64,000 bases of DNA from Halobaculum sp. XH14 (GCF_032116555.1 NZ_CP134949.1:2108001-2172000); one strand, 5' to 3'. Numbered from the stretch's first letter, positions 44,716 through 54,027 are shown. Numbers and translations are program-made. Notes: generated by a model not told the origin, from the letters alone.

Positions 44716-45693
44716 ATGGCCCGTCATTACACACTCTCCAATCTGTCTCGTGTGCTGCAGGACCCAAGTCTGCTCCAAAACGAGTTTCGCCGAATCAATC
44801 GAAAACTCAACTCCACGTTGTTTCGAAACCGACAACAGAACGGTTTCGACGTGTTGAGCGCGGACTGGGACAACCTGATAATTCTTGACGGGTGCCGCTA
44901 CGAGGTTTTCGAGGACCATCATACGTTCTCGGGAGATCTTTCTCCCATCTATTCGCAAGGGGCTCATAGCAACGAGTTCATGCAGGCAACGTTCGCTGAT
45001 CGACAACTCCACGATACGATTTACATCACGTCCAACCCGTGGTCGGAACAACTCAGTGATGACACGTTCTTTCTCACGAGGACAACATACACGGAGAGCG
45101 AACAGGGTGGCGAGGCGAGACTTCCCGAGGACGTTGCCAAACTAACACTTGAGACGTTTGAGGAGTACCCGAACAAGCGGTACATCATCCACTTCATGCA
45201 ACCGAACAACCCGTACGTTGGACCGATTGCGGAGGAACTTCGGGAGAAATTATTGACGAGGAACGGCGTCCTCTGTACTGAACTTGGCCTGACGAGTGCG
45301 AACACAACTACGACCATAACCGATGAAGTCCCCCACCTCAGGCGTGCGCTCAGGAAAGGATACATCACTCGACAGCAGATGCTTGAAGTGTATACTGAAA
45401 ACTTGAAGGAAGTCACTCGACACTCGAAGCGCGTCATCAACGAATTGGGTGGGAAAACAACACTAACGAGTGACCATGGAGACATGTTCGGAGAACGCCT
45501 CCCCCCGCTCTATCTGAAGGACTACTCTCACTGGGAAGGGGTCCACAGCGACGTGTTACGGCGTGTCCCATGGTTCGAAATGGACTCACAGAATCGCCGG
45601 GACATCGAGGGCGGTGAGCCGATTCGAGAGGAACGAATCGGGGCGAGTGGTGTCGAAGAACACTTGAAGAGCATGGGATATCTCGCGGATTGA
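44716..45693 (+). CDS. alkaline-phosphatase/sulfatase superfamily protein (short form)
   Basis: This 325-residue protein has the first metal aspartate in LIILDGCRYEVFE (Asp58), the second metal site TSDHGDMFGE, and ends VEEHLKSMGYLAD as sulfatase relatives do. The nucleophile position is replaced: SQGAHSNEF stands where C/S-x-P-S-R is expected, so the residue may be Ser or the protein may be inactive. There is no signal peptide or membrane segment, so it is cytoplasmic. A role as glycan sulfo/phospho-transferase or hydrolase is inference. Confidence 0.75.
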   Translation: MARHYTLSNLSRVLQDPSLLQNEFRRINRKLNSTLFRNRQQNGFDVLSADWDNLIILDGCRYEVFEDHHTFSGDLSPIYSQGAHSNEFMQATFADRQLHDTIYITSNPWSEQLSDDTFFLTRTTYTESEQGGEARLPEDVAKLTLETFEEYPNKRYIIHFMQPNNPYVGPIAEELREKLLTRNGVLCTELGLTSANTTTTITDEVPHLRRALRKGYITRQQMLEVYTENLKEVTRHSKRVINELGGKTTLTSDHGDMFGERLPPLYLKDYSHWEGVHSDVLRRVPWFEMDSQNRRDIEGGEPIREERIGASGVEEHLKSMGYLAD

Positions 45694-45846
45694 TTGTGAT
45701 CAACAAGACGATCGTAGTGAAACAAGAGAGACCAGCCAGAGAAGACCCATGAGAAGAACTAAATCGACCATCGAGACGACCACGGAGAGTCACATCGGGA
45801 GAGTACAACAGCGAAGTGCGATCCGGCATCATTCCAGTGCTCAGAA

Positions 45847-46914
45847 ATGTTAGACATCCGTAGCCAGCTGGCGAAATCCGATCTGATCAAGCGAACATTC
45901 GAAGGGAGCCGGGAGAAAGTATCTCAACTCTATCGAGCTCTACACGAGAGCGATAGTATGGAAGAGTACAGATCACTTCGCACCGAGTCTAGCATTGGAC
46001 TGAAACCGTTAGAATCCGAGGAAGGAGTATTCCGGAAAGGAGCTAATTTGAAGCCACACCCTGACGCTCCGAATCCAGTGTTGACCAAGGATGACGTTGA
46101 CGACGTCCTCACTCGGTTCGTCGCCGATCCATTCATTGTTTATGAAAGTGGCGTGTACAATCTCTTTTTCGAAATAAAATCAATTGGTGGAAACGTCTTT
46201 ATCGGTCACGCCTTCAGCGAAGACGGACTCGAGTACACTTACAATCAAGTCGTTATTGAACCCGAGTTTGCTCAGCACACCTACCCATATGTCTTTAAGT
46301 TGGATGGGCAGTGGATGATGGTTCCGTCCCCAGGAGCCAACGTCAATGGTCAGTTTCGCGTCTACGAAGCAGTCGATTTTCCCATTGAATGGCGACTGAG
46401 AGCCGTACCAATTCAAGAACGTGTGCGACAGGATCCCACACCGATCTTCCACGACGACAGATGGTTCCTTATATACCAAGATACAGACACATGGGACGTC
46501 GAACTGAAGCATTCCGATTCCCTTTTTGCGGACGAATGGAACACCCATCCGGCCAGTCCAATATTCGAAAACGACCCAAAGGAGATAGCAAACTGTTCAA
46601 TCGGTGGTGCCGAGATGGTTCCTTCGGGGCGACCGATTTACAACGGCGATTCCGTCGATCTATTTTACAGATCCCACATCAATCGAGAGGTCTACCACTA
46701 CCGGATTACAGCGCTAACTGAGGACACGTTCGAGCAGCACCGGTTCTCCGACTCGACCGTTTTTGAAGGCTTGAAAACGAACGAGTGGAACCGACGGTTC
46801 ATGCACACGGTGAATCCAGTTTACCCGTGGATGTCTGATGAGCCCAGAGTTGCCGTCGACGGGCTCAAAGCCGATAGCTACGAGTGGAGCATCGGGATAT
46901 ATACCATCGATTGA
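45847..46914 (+). CDS. five-bladed beta-propeller glycan protein (GIPC-transferase/GH43-like)
   Basis: This 355-residue soluble protein has FVADPFIVYESGVYNLFFE, YPYVFKLDGQWMMVPSPGAN and DPTPIFHDDRWFLIYQDTD, the repeated blades found in glycosyl hydrolase 43/32 propellers. They also occur in the C-terminal part of plant glucosamine inositolphosphorylceramide transferase and bacterial capsule proteins. A catalytic role as glycosyltransferase is possible, but no active site can be assigned. Low G+C. It stands before the NeuB gene in the same direction, with 109 nt between. Confidence 0.65.
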   Translation: MLDIRSQLAKSDLIKRTFEGSREKVSQLYRALHESDSMEEYRSLRTESSIGLKPLESEEGVFRKGANLKPHPDAPNPVLTKDDVDDVLTRFVADPFIVYESGVYNLFFEIKSIGGNVFIGHAFSEDGLEYTYNQVVIEPEFAQHTYPYVFKLDGQWMMVPSPGANVNGQFRVYEAVDFPIEWRLRAVPIQERVRQDPTPIFHDDRWFLIYQDTDTWDVELKHSDSLFADEWNTHPASPIFENDPKEIANCSIGGAEMVPSGRPIYNGDSVDLFYRSHINREVYHYRITALTEDTFEQHRFSDSTVFEGLKTNEWNRRFMHTVNPVYPWMSDEPRVAVDGLKADSYEWSIGIYTID

Positions 46915-46986
46915 CTTCGGGAACGATTGGCAGTGAATCTGTAATGTACTGACCTTGAACCATGACGCAGGCCCAATACTGAGAAA

Positions 46987-46997
46987 GGATTAAATCC
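46987..46997 (+). promoter_or_regulatory. TATA-like box of the NeuB-type gene
   Basis: GGATTAAATCC, 27-37 nt before the ATG at 47024, consistent with a leaderless transcript. Confidence 0.5.
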
Positions 46998-47023
46998 TAA
47001 CGAGCACGGGCCTTTGCATAGAC

Positions 47024-48046
47024 ATGGTTGGCCAAATTGAATTTCTCAACGGGAACGAACCCTACATAATAGCGGAGGTCGGCGGAAACCACGGCGGCAG
47101 CGTAGACAAGGCGAAAGACTATGCAACTGCCGCTGCGGAGGCCGGTGTCGATTCGGTCAAGTTTCAGCTCTATCAGGCAGAGAACTTGATAACGAAGGAT
47201 GAACCTCCGCTTCCACTTGCCGGTGACGAGTACGAGTCGCAGTACGAACGGTTCAAAGAACTGGAGTTGACGCGGTCGGAATGGCGGGACGTTATCGATC
47301 ACTGTTACTCCCTCGGGGTCGATTTTTCCGCTAGCGTCTTCGATGCCGAAATGCTCGAATTTGCGATAGACGATATGCCGTTTATTAAAATCGCATCGGG
47401 TGACCTCACAAATCTTCCGCTCCTACGAAAGGTACAAGAAACTGGGAAGCCGATCGTGCTCTCTACCGGATTTTCGACCTTCGAAGAGATTCGGCGAACG
47501 ATGACCCTCCTTTCCGACGCCAGCGTCGTCCTCCTCCACTGTATGGGGTCGTACCCGACATCCGATGAGGACGCGAACCTCATGATGGTTGAAGCCCTCC
47601 AGAATGAGTTCGACACACCGACCGGATATTCCGATCATACGGTGGGGATACTTGCCCCGATCGCTGCCGTAGCTAGGGGGGCGCAAGTCGTTGAGAAACA
47701 TTTCACACTGGATAAATCCAAGAAGGTAGGTGACCACCGCCTATCGGCAACACCTGAACAGATGGAGGAACTGGTGGACGAAAGTCGGCGCGTTGCCAGG
47801 ATGAGCGGTCGGGCACGCGATAATGAGGTATATCTCCCGGAAAAGGAGATACGTAACGATATGCGTCGGAGCCTGGCGACGAAAAAATCAATTAAAGAAG
47901 GAAAAACGATCACTGAGGAGGACTTGACAGCGTTGCGCCCTTCCGACGGCGTCTCACCGATGCGTCTGGATGAGGTCATCGGTACTTCCGCGACGAGGAA
48001 CATCAACGCCAATCAGATCCTCCAAGAGTCCGATTTCGGGGGCTAA
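47024..48046 (+). CDS. NeuB-family nonulosonic (sialic-acid-like) acid synthase
   Basis: This 340-residue protein has the synthase barrel start PYIIAEVGGNHGGSVDKA, VDSVKFQLY, FIKIASGDLTNLPLL, SDHTVG with the conserved His, and VEKHFTLDKSKKVGDH. An antifreeze-like SAF domain follows (about 280-340, RRSLATKKSIKEGK, ITEEDLTALRP). The family condenses phosphoenolpyruvate with an N-acyl hexosamine to form neuraminic, legionaminic or pseudaminic acid. The upstream genes for the hexosamine substrate are not in the window, so they must lie elsewhere or the acceptor is different. Confidence 0.88.
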   Translation: MVGQIEFLNGNEPYIIAEVGGNHGGSVDKAKDYATAAAEAGVDSVKFQLYQAENLITKDEPPLPLAGDEYESQYERFKELELTRSEWRDVIDHCYSLGVDFSASVFDAEMLEFAIDDMPFIKIASGDLTNLPLLRKVQETGKPIVLSTGFSTFEEIRRTMTLLSDASVVLLHCMGSYPTSDEDANLMMVEALQNEFDTPTGYSDHTVGILAPIAAVARGAQVVEKHFTLDKSKKVGDHRLSATPEQMEELVDESRRVARMSGRARDNEVYLPEKEIRNDMRRSLATKKSIKEGKTITEEDLTALRPSDGVSPMRLDEVIGTSATRNINANQILQESDFGG

Positions 48047-48102
48047 CTCGGTTAGAACGGACGGAACACAGTTCCAGAACAAAAGCACGATATAAATACT
48101 CA

Positions 48103-49545
48103 ATGACAGGTACAAAGGTCAGCGTCATCATCACTGCACACAACTATGCAGAATATCTGGAAGAGTCGATAGATAGCGTCATAAACCAAACATACGACGA
48201 ATTCGAATTAGTAGTCGTTGATGACGGTTCTACGGACGAGACACCACAGATACTCCGAGAATACACTTTTGAATACCCCGAGAAGATCAAGGTAGTTACA
48301 TTAGGTGGGGAGGGCCTCCCGACTGCCTGTAATCGAGGTATCGAGGCTGCGGATGGAGACTACATTATCCGGCTCGACGCAGACGATTACTTCGACGAAA
48401 ACGTACTGACTGTTGAGGCATCGTACCTCGATGCCAACCCCGACGTCGATCTGGTCTACCCTGATTACTACACGGTCGACGAAACCGGCGATCTCATCGA
48501 TCACGTAAGACTTCCTAAAGTTGGTGACGAAGTGAAACTGCTCGACAGATCACCGCTGGCAGCAGGTGCGATGTATCGCCGCGAATCCTGGGAGAAACTC
48601 GGAGGATACAATGAATCACTCAGTTATCAAGAGGATTACGATTTTTGGATTAAATTCGTAACAGAGTTTGAAGTCCGTAACGTCAACTTGCCACTCATGT
48701 ACTATCGCCAACACGGCGAGAGTATGTCGACAAATTTCGCCGAACGGATGAACGCTCGTCGGAACGTCAAGCGTGATTTCGTCGAGGAAAACGTCGACTA
48801 TGGTGACATCGAAGTGTTAGCGATGATTCCAGCAAGAAGGGAGAAACGAGTCGATTTACCTGACGGAGGGACAGATTCGCTCGCCCTGAAAGAATTGGCT
48901 GGACGGCGATTGATCGAGTATACCATAAAGGAAGCACAGAGTTCGAACCACATAGATCGCTTGATCGTCTCCACCGAGGACGAGGAGATAGCAAGCGTAG
49001 CGAAAGCAATAGGTTCAGAGGTTCCATTCCTTCGTGACTCTGAGCTAAGCTCACCAACTACACAGCTCTCAGAAGTCACCGCTTCACTTCTCGAGAGACT
49101 ACGACGTGAGGAAGGATATGATCCCGACGTTATTGTCGTTCTTCCGTACGTTTCTCCACTTCGGTCCACAGACCACATCGACGAAGCAGTTGACACTAAG
49201 GTTATGTTTTCAGTGGATTCAGTTATCAGTGTTTACGAGAATAACGAGTTCCTCTGGCGACCCGGAAAGTACGGATTGGAGCCTCTGTTCGAGGAACGCC
49301 TCCTCCGGCGGGAGCGGGAGACAACTTACCATGAAAACGGTGCCATCTACGTTACGACACCGAACGTTGTCCTCAACCAAGACGACCTGATCGGCCGACA
49401 CGTGGGACACGTCCTCATGCAAGAAAGCGTCTCGGTTCACATCGACTCCGTGTTCGATTATCGTACATGTGAGAATATTATAATGTCCGGCGAGATGACC
49501 ACGTTCTCGAATACCGAACTCGACGGATCCGGTGAGGACTCCTAA
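48103..49545 (+). CDS. fusion: GT2 glycosyltransferase + CMP-sialate synthetase-like domain
   Basis: This 480-residue protein has two domains. Residues 1-230 are a GT-A family 2 glycosyltransferase (SVIITAHNYAEYLEESIDSV, DDGST at 40-44, metal DAD at 92-94). Residues about 237-475 resemble acylneuraminate cytidylyltransferase: LAMIPARREKR (242-249) in place of IPARGGSKR, LIEYTIKEAQSS, VSTEDEEIASVA, VVLPYVSPLRS and a final NGAIYVTTP. It starts 56 nt after the NeuB gene. The loop is altered, so activity of the second domain is not certain. No frameshift separates the domains. Confidence 0.8.
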   Translation: MTGTKVSVIITAHNYAEYLEESIDSVINQTYDEFELVVVDDGSTDETPQILREYTFEYPEKIKVVTLGGEGLPTACNRGIEAADGDYIIRLDADDYFDENVLTVEASYLDANPDVDLVYPDYYTVDETGDLIDHVRLPKVGDEVKLLDRSPLAAGAMYRRESWEKLGGYNESLSYQEDYDFWIKFVTEFEVRNVNLPLMYYRQHGESMSTNFAERMNARRNVKRDFVEENVDYGDIEVLAMIPARREKRVDLPDGGTDSLALKELAGRRLIEYTIKEAQSSNHIDRLIVSTEDEEIASVAKAIGSEVPFLRDSELSSPTTQLSEVTASLLERLRREEGYDPDVIVVLPYVSPLRSTDHIDEAVDTKVMFSVDSVISVYENNEFLWRPGKYGLEPLFEERLLRRERETTYHENGAIYVTTPNVVLNQDDLIGRHVGHVLMQESVSVHIDSVFDYRTCENIIMSGEMTTFSNTELDGSGEDS

Positions 49546-50261
49546 TCCATATTGTGCTCACCTAACTCAGTATTATCTACGTATGTAACTGCATCCGTGA
49601 TGTCCAAGAGACCGTCGTAGTCGACGTTGGCATACACTTCTTCGAACAGTTGGAAGTCATCGGGAGTATCAAGAGTGAAACGGAGATCAGTCCTATTTTG
49701 CATATATCTCTCGTCAAACACCTGATCGGAGGACACGTTCGATGTTGTGAACGAATCGGAGGACCGGTAGTATGGCGTGACGTGCTCCCGCTCGTGTGGA
49801 GTTTTAGCTTCCTTGTTGACACGTTTGAAACTCTCGTACGTGAACACCTCCACGTCCAGACCCGCAGGAAACGTTCGTTCGATCTTGTTCGAAACATAGT
49901 CCACTTGGTCCTCGCGTGCCAATTGGATGGCGACATCGAGCACTTCGGGCGATAGTAGTGGGTTATCCGCCGTTATCCGCACGATCAGATCCGCTTCGTT
50001 CACCGTCGCTGACTCGAAAACACGGCCAAGAACGTCCGTTTCCTCTCCCCGATACACTTTCACCTCTTCTCTACGTGCGTGGCGTGCCACGATGTCGTCA
50101 CGACTATTGTTTGACGTCGCGACGACGACATCGTCGACATCGCTTGCACTGGTCCGCCGAATCACGTGCTGAATGATCGGAAGACAATTCAGCGAGATCA
50201 TGACCTTTCCGGGGAGTCGTGAGGAGCCCATTCGGGCCTGTATAACGGCAACGACGTTCAT
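49542..50261 (-). CDS. SpsF-type cytidylyltransferase
   Basis: This 239-residue protein has the motif QARMGSSRLPGKVM (8-21), VVATSNNSRDD, VYRGEETDVLGRV, DLIVRITADNPLLSP with the metal Asp, and VDYVSNKIERTFPAGLDVEVF. SpsF proteins belong to the CMP-sialate-synthetase-related group and activate sugars in glycan clusters. It may supply the CMP- or CDP-sugar used locally. It ends by overlapping the convergent fusion gene by 4 nt and follows the GT-B gene by 25 nt on the minus strand, hence a two-gene transcript. Confidence 0.85.
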   Translation of the reverse strand: MNVVAVIQARMGSSRLPGKVMISLNCLPIIQHVIRRTSASDVDDVVVATSNNSRDDIVARHARREEVKVYRGEETDVLGRVFESATVNEADLIVRITADNPLLSPEVLDVAIQLAREDQVDYVSNKIERTFPAGLDVEVFTYESFKRVNKEAKTPHEREHVTPYYRSSDSFTTSNVSSDQVFDERYMQNRTDLRFTLDTPDDFQLFEEVYANVDYDGLLDITDAVTYVDNTELGEHNMD

Positions 50262-50286
50262 TGTGGGTAACGAAAACTCACACCAC

Positions 50287-51714
50287 CTACGTCTTATAAC
50301 CGTCCTCTCGCGCTTCCCCGAGATCGTTGATAGACTTAACGAAGTCTCCAGGAGATTTGCTCGCAAAGAAGTAATCGGTCTCAAAGGAGTTGACATTCGT
50401 CTCCTGCCTGGTAGCGTAGTCTGCTGGGTCCGAGATCAGTTTTGCACAGCCAAGTTCCAGAAGTGGACCCAGATATTCGTGCCCCGGCAGGTCCAGTACG
50501 TACGTGTCCAGATCGAAATAGAGACCTTCGAACAGAGCCGTGGAGTACACACCGATTTGGGCGGACGATTCGGAGAGGAGTTGATAGAGCGGAACTTCGT
50601 CACTCACTACCTCTACGTCCGCGGTTTGAAGCCAGGGGTACTCCTTGGTCCACGTGTCATACTCCTTCGGGTGGAGTTTATAGACGATGTGCTGGTGATG
50701 GTCGTCCCGGTCGGCCAAGGCAACTGCAAATCGCGAGAGCTCCTCCGCGATCACCGATTGGGAGATGAAGACGACCTGTTCCGTTTCACGTTCGTCGGCA
50801 TACTCCTTGGCCCTCTGTTCGAGGAAGGGGTATCCAACCGAGTGAATGCGTCCGTCCGGCAACGGAAAGTCGACCGTCTCCCTCCAGAAATCACCGAAGG
50901 CGAAAAAGTAGTCGGGGAAGACGCGCTTCGTCCCTCCAGGGTAAGAGTACCCGAGGTGGTACTTTGTTATCACGCCGTGCTGCAGTTCGACGACGGGGAT
51001 ATCCTCAAGGTGACAAGCTTCGACGAACGTTTCCCGCCCATTGTAGCTGGTTACGAGAAATGCGATTTCTGGCGAAAGGCGGCCAAGCAGTTGGCGGAAC
51101 ATTGGGAGACGCACACGTCGTCGAGACAAGTCGCGTCTCACTAGATTCGTCAGCGGGATTTCGACGCCAAATCGGGAGTCAATCTCTGCTGCGATGTCTG
51201 CCAGGAAGGTGGAGTCCTCACGAGATAGCAACACCGTACCGACCCCTAGTTTCTCACACAGTGTTCCAGTGTACTCTATGAGATCCGTGTATCGGAGGTT
51301 CTCGGTCTTGGCTGGTTTTCGGTGAGATATTTGATAGGGGCGTTCCAGGCACTCGTAGCTCTTATCAACGCGTTCAATGATGGGGTCCAGATAGATGTCC
51401 CACCAGAGCCCATCGTCCAGCTGCTTTCGACGTCCAGTCCCGTAGAAGACTAATTCCGTATCGGCCCCGAGGTACGGGTTTCTGAACAATGCGTTCCTGA
51501 GGAGAAGACCGGCACCCGAGAGGTACTCGTCGATTCCATCACCCGAGTCACCGCCTCCCTCGTTGGGGTGGAGTTTCTCGACCAATCGTTGATGGATTCT
51601 GAACCGGACTCGTTCCCAAAAGTACACGCCACATATCTTCCTGTCCAAAAGCTCCTTCTCGTCTTCCAGACGGATGAACTCCTCATAGAGATTCCCGAAG
51701 CTCTGTCCGCTCAT
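50287..51714 (-). CDS. GT-B-type glycosyltransferase, capsule/polysialyltransferase-like
   Basis: This 475-residue soluble protein has VVELQHGVITKYHLGYSYPG, HSVGYPFLEQR, QVVFISQSVIAEELSRFA, VYKLHPKEYDTW and AQIGVYSTALFEGLYF. That is the GT-B pattern shared by CDP-glycerol glycerophosphotransferases, sialyltransferases and capsule enzymes. Next to NeuB- and SpsF-type genes it is a candidate transferase for a CMP-activated acidic sugar (inference). Start 51714 was preferred over 51837 because of the TATA-like AAATATGAG about 28 nt upstream. Confidence 0.72.
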   Translation of the reverse strand: MSGQSFGNLYEEFIRLEDEKELLDRKICGVYFWERVRFRIHQRLVEKLHPNEGGGDSGDGIDEYLSGAGLLLRNALFRNPYLGADTELVFYGTGRRKQLDDGLWWDIYLDPIIERVDKSYECLERPYQISHRKPAKTENLRYTDLIEYTGTLCEKLGVGTVLLSREDSTFLADIAAEIDSRFGVEIPLTNLVRRDLSRRRVRLPMFRQLLGRLSPEIAFLVTSYNGRETFVEACHLEDIPVVELQHGVITKYHLGYSYPGGTKRVFPDYFFAFGDFWRETVDFPLPDGRIHSVGYPFLEQRAKEYADERETEQVVFISQSVIAEELSRFAVALADRDDHHQHIVYKLHPKEYDTWTKEYPWLQTADVEVVSDEVPLYQLLSESSAQIGVYSTALFEGLYFDLDTYVLDLPGHEYLGPLLELGCAKLISDPADYATRQETNVNSFETDYFFASKSPGDFVKSINDLGEAREDGYKT

Positions 51715-51882
51715 TGTCGTCGGATGGACGATCGTATGCTCATATTTCGCTCTGACGATCCTGTAGCCTGATCGTACATTTGACGGATCCTTTGGGGAGT
51801 TCGTTACCGCACTGTCCTCAGATGCTGCCGACAACACTTATAACTCCCCGATAACGAACCATATCACCAACTCCAAACTCAG

Positions 51883-52428
51883 ATGATATCGAAGCTCCTT
51901 GCGGACTCATACGATGTATTCTACACGATCCGAACGTGGTTGGAGAGAGAATATTACACGTTCAAACTCACTCAACAAGCTCAGGAAGTCGGGGACGATT
52001 TTATCGTGAACGGCCCCAGCCGACTCTCCCCGAACTCGGTGATCGGAACCAACGTGAAGTTCAACGGAATGGAAGTACGTGGTGACGGCTACCTGAAAAT
52101 CGGCGATAACTTTCGGTCAGCTCCAGGGTGTAAGATCGTCACCAGAAATCACGACTACGATGACAGCGATGCCGTTCCCTATGACCATTCCTACGTGCGG
52201 AAGGACGTGGAAATCGGAGACAACGTCTGGTTCGGTGTCAACGTCATCGTGGTTCCGGGAGTGGAAATCGGGGAAGGTGCGATCATCCAGGCGGGGTCAG
52301 TGGTAACTCAGGACGTTCCAAAGGGAGCAATCGCGGGTGGCCACCCTGCTGAAGTTTTCTCTTACAGGGACATGGAGCATTACGAACGGCTGAAAGAGGA
52401 AGGGAAGTTCGTTCCACCTTCCGCATAA
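51883..52428 (+). CDS. LbH (left-handed beta-helix) acyltransferase
   Basis: This 181-residue protein has a hexapeptide-repeat region ([44 protein letters not shown]) and the catalytic His90 in TRNHDYDDS, as in WbbJ/maltose-type O-acetyltransferases. It probably acetylates a sugar of the glycan. The short N-terminal helix (1-30) may be amphipathic. It is divergent from the GT-B gene, and an ATATCACC box about 20 nt upstream could be its promoter. Confidence 0.85.
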   Translation: MISKLLADSYDVFYTIRTWLEREYYTFKLTQQAQEVGDDFIVNGPSRLSPNSVIGTNVKFNGMEVRGDGYLKIGDNFRSAPGCKIVTRNHDYDDSDAVPYDHSYVRKDVEIGDNVWFGVNVIVVPGVEIGEGAIIQAGSVVTQDVPKGAIAGGHPAEVFSYRDMEHYERLKEEGKFVPPSA

Positions 52429-52434
52429 CCCGAC

Positions 52435-53946
52435 CTACAGATACCCCAGCGCTTCGAGCCTGGAAACGTCTTCCTCGGACATCGGTCCGTCCCCGTCCCG
52501 GTCCCGCAGTTCGGACAAGTGTTGCTCCGCGGTCTCGGTCAGCAGGTCCGGTGCATCGGCGTAGGGTCGTTCCTCCCGGGCAGTACCGGCCCAGCGTGCA
52601 CCGGTCGATTCAGCGATCACCTTCCACGAGGCGTCGTACGTGACCACGGAGTGTTCCGCGACCCGGTGATCGATCGTCTCCTCAGCGACGTCCGGGTGCC
52701 GTTCGTAGAACTTCTGTCCACCCGTCGCTGGATAGTGACTCTCCGTCACCCCTTCGAACGGCAACAGGCCAGGGATCACGGAGCCGCCCGTCCCGATCAG
52801 TTCCGAGGTTCCCGTCAGGAACAGGTGGTAGAGATCCTTCAGTGACACCGGCTCGGAGACGGTCCGTTGTTCGAGCGAAGGGTGAGCAAGGAGCAGCGGG
52901 ACGTGGAGAACGGCGTCGCTCACGGACGCCTCGTGTCCCATCCGTCGCCACCCCCGCTCGTCAGTCTCGCCGAGGTTCTCGCCGTGGTCGCTCGTCACGA
53001 CGACGAGCGTGTCTTCGAGAACGCCCGCCTCATCGAGCGAGTCTCGAACCCGCTTCAACTGTTCGTCGGCGGTTTCGACCTCGCCGGCGTACAGGCCGCG
53101 GACTGTTTCGACGTCCTCCTCGTCGATCGACCCGTTCTGTAGTTCGTCCGCGAATTCCCAGGGATACGCGACGTGTTCGTTCAACCGGCGAATCTCCGAG
53201 AACGAGAGTCGTCTTCCGAGATGTTTTTCCTGCAGTTCCGGACGGGGCTTGTACGGCCTGTGGGTGTCCATGAAGTTCATGAACACGAAGAACGGGGAGT
53301 CGCCGTGTCGATCCAGCACGGTCCGCAACCGACGAGTGTTTCGTTCGGGCGAGTAACAGTACCCGCTATCGGGCGAAACGATCGGATGGGGGATGCGCTG
53401 AACGACGTCGAACTCGGTAGCGACCTCGCCGATACCGACCGAGAGGAGGTTCGCGGCGCTCCGGAACGGGCGTCGATGGTCGGCGATCGCTTTGAGCGTG
53501 TCGACCAGAACGTCAACCCTGGAGTTGTCGGCGGAGTCGAGCTGTCGTTGGGCGAACCCGGAGACGTCCATCCCGTCGGCGTACAACTCCCGACCACCCG
53601 TGTAGTAGAACTCGTCGAAACCCTCATGGAACCCCGTGCGCTGGCTCGCGAAGCCGTTCGCCGAGATTCCGTACGTGCTGAATCCGCGTTCTGAAAGCTC
53701 GACGGCGAGCCTGGCGTCGATCGTTCCATCTAGTCGATGACAGCCGTGCTCGTGGGGATACTGGCCGGTGAACAGGGACGCGTGGGACGGCAACGACCAG
53801 GGACTCGGCGCGATCGCCCGTTCGAACCAGACGTTCTCGGACGCGAGTTCGCGGAGTTCGGACGCGTGTTCGCGGGCGTAGTCGAACCGGCACGCGTCCA
53901 GGGTAACCAGAACGATGTTAGGTGGAGATTCGCTGCTGGAGTTCAC
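52435..53946 (-). CDS. sulfatase-superfamily protein with Ser in the nucleophile site
   Basis: This 503-residue protein has Asp17 in IVLVTLDACRFD (metal), SPWSLPSHASLFTG (48-61) with Ser51 where formylglycine-Cys occurs in other sulfatases, VVTSDHGENLGE (metal Asp/His) and a C-terminus SRLEALGYL. No signal peptide or membrane segment. A Ser/Cys-type sulfatase needs a maturase, and none is in the window. An alternative is a phosphotransferase as in phosphoglycerol transferase. The GTTCATAGTC box near 53968-53977 supports the start. Confidence 0.85.
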   Translation of the reverse strand: MNSSSESPPNIVLVTLDACRFDYAREHASELRELASENVWFERAIAPSPWSLPSHASLFTGQYPHEHGCHRLDGTIDARLAVELSERGFSTYGISANGFASQRTGFHEGFDEFYYTGGRELYADGMDVSGFAQRQLDSADNSRVDVLVDTLKAIADHRRPFRSAANLLSVGIGEVATEFDVVQRIPHPIVSPDSGYCYSPERNTRRLRTVLDRHGDSPFFVFMNFMDTHRPYKPRPELQEKHLGRRLSFSEIRRLNEHVAYPWEFADELQNGSIDEEDVETVRGLYAGEVETADEQLKRVRDSLDEAGVLEDTLVVVTSDHGENLGETDERGWRRMGHEASVSDAVLHVPLLLAHPSLEQRTVSEPVSLKDLYHLFLTGTSELIGTGGSVIPGLLPFEGVTESHYPATGGQKFYERHPDVAEETIDHRVAEHSVVTYDASWKVIAESTGARWAGTAREERPYADAPDLLTETAEQHLSELRDRDGDGPMSEEDVSRLEALGYL

Positions 53947-54027
53947 GCACCGGAGAGTGCAGACGAGAAGACTATGAACCCTTCGCTCCCGCCCTCGAGA
54001 GCCGGCGTGGAGGAACTCGGAGGGCGC

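Noticed and set aside
50173-51144. 323-codon plus-strand frame
   Set aside because: It is antisense to the GT-B gene and lacks a credible start or family match.
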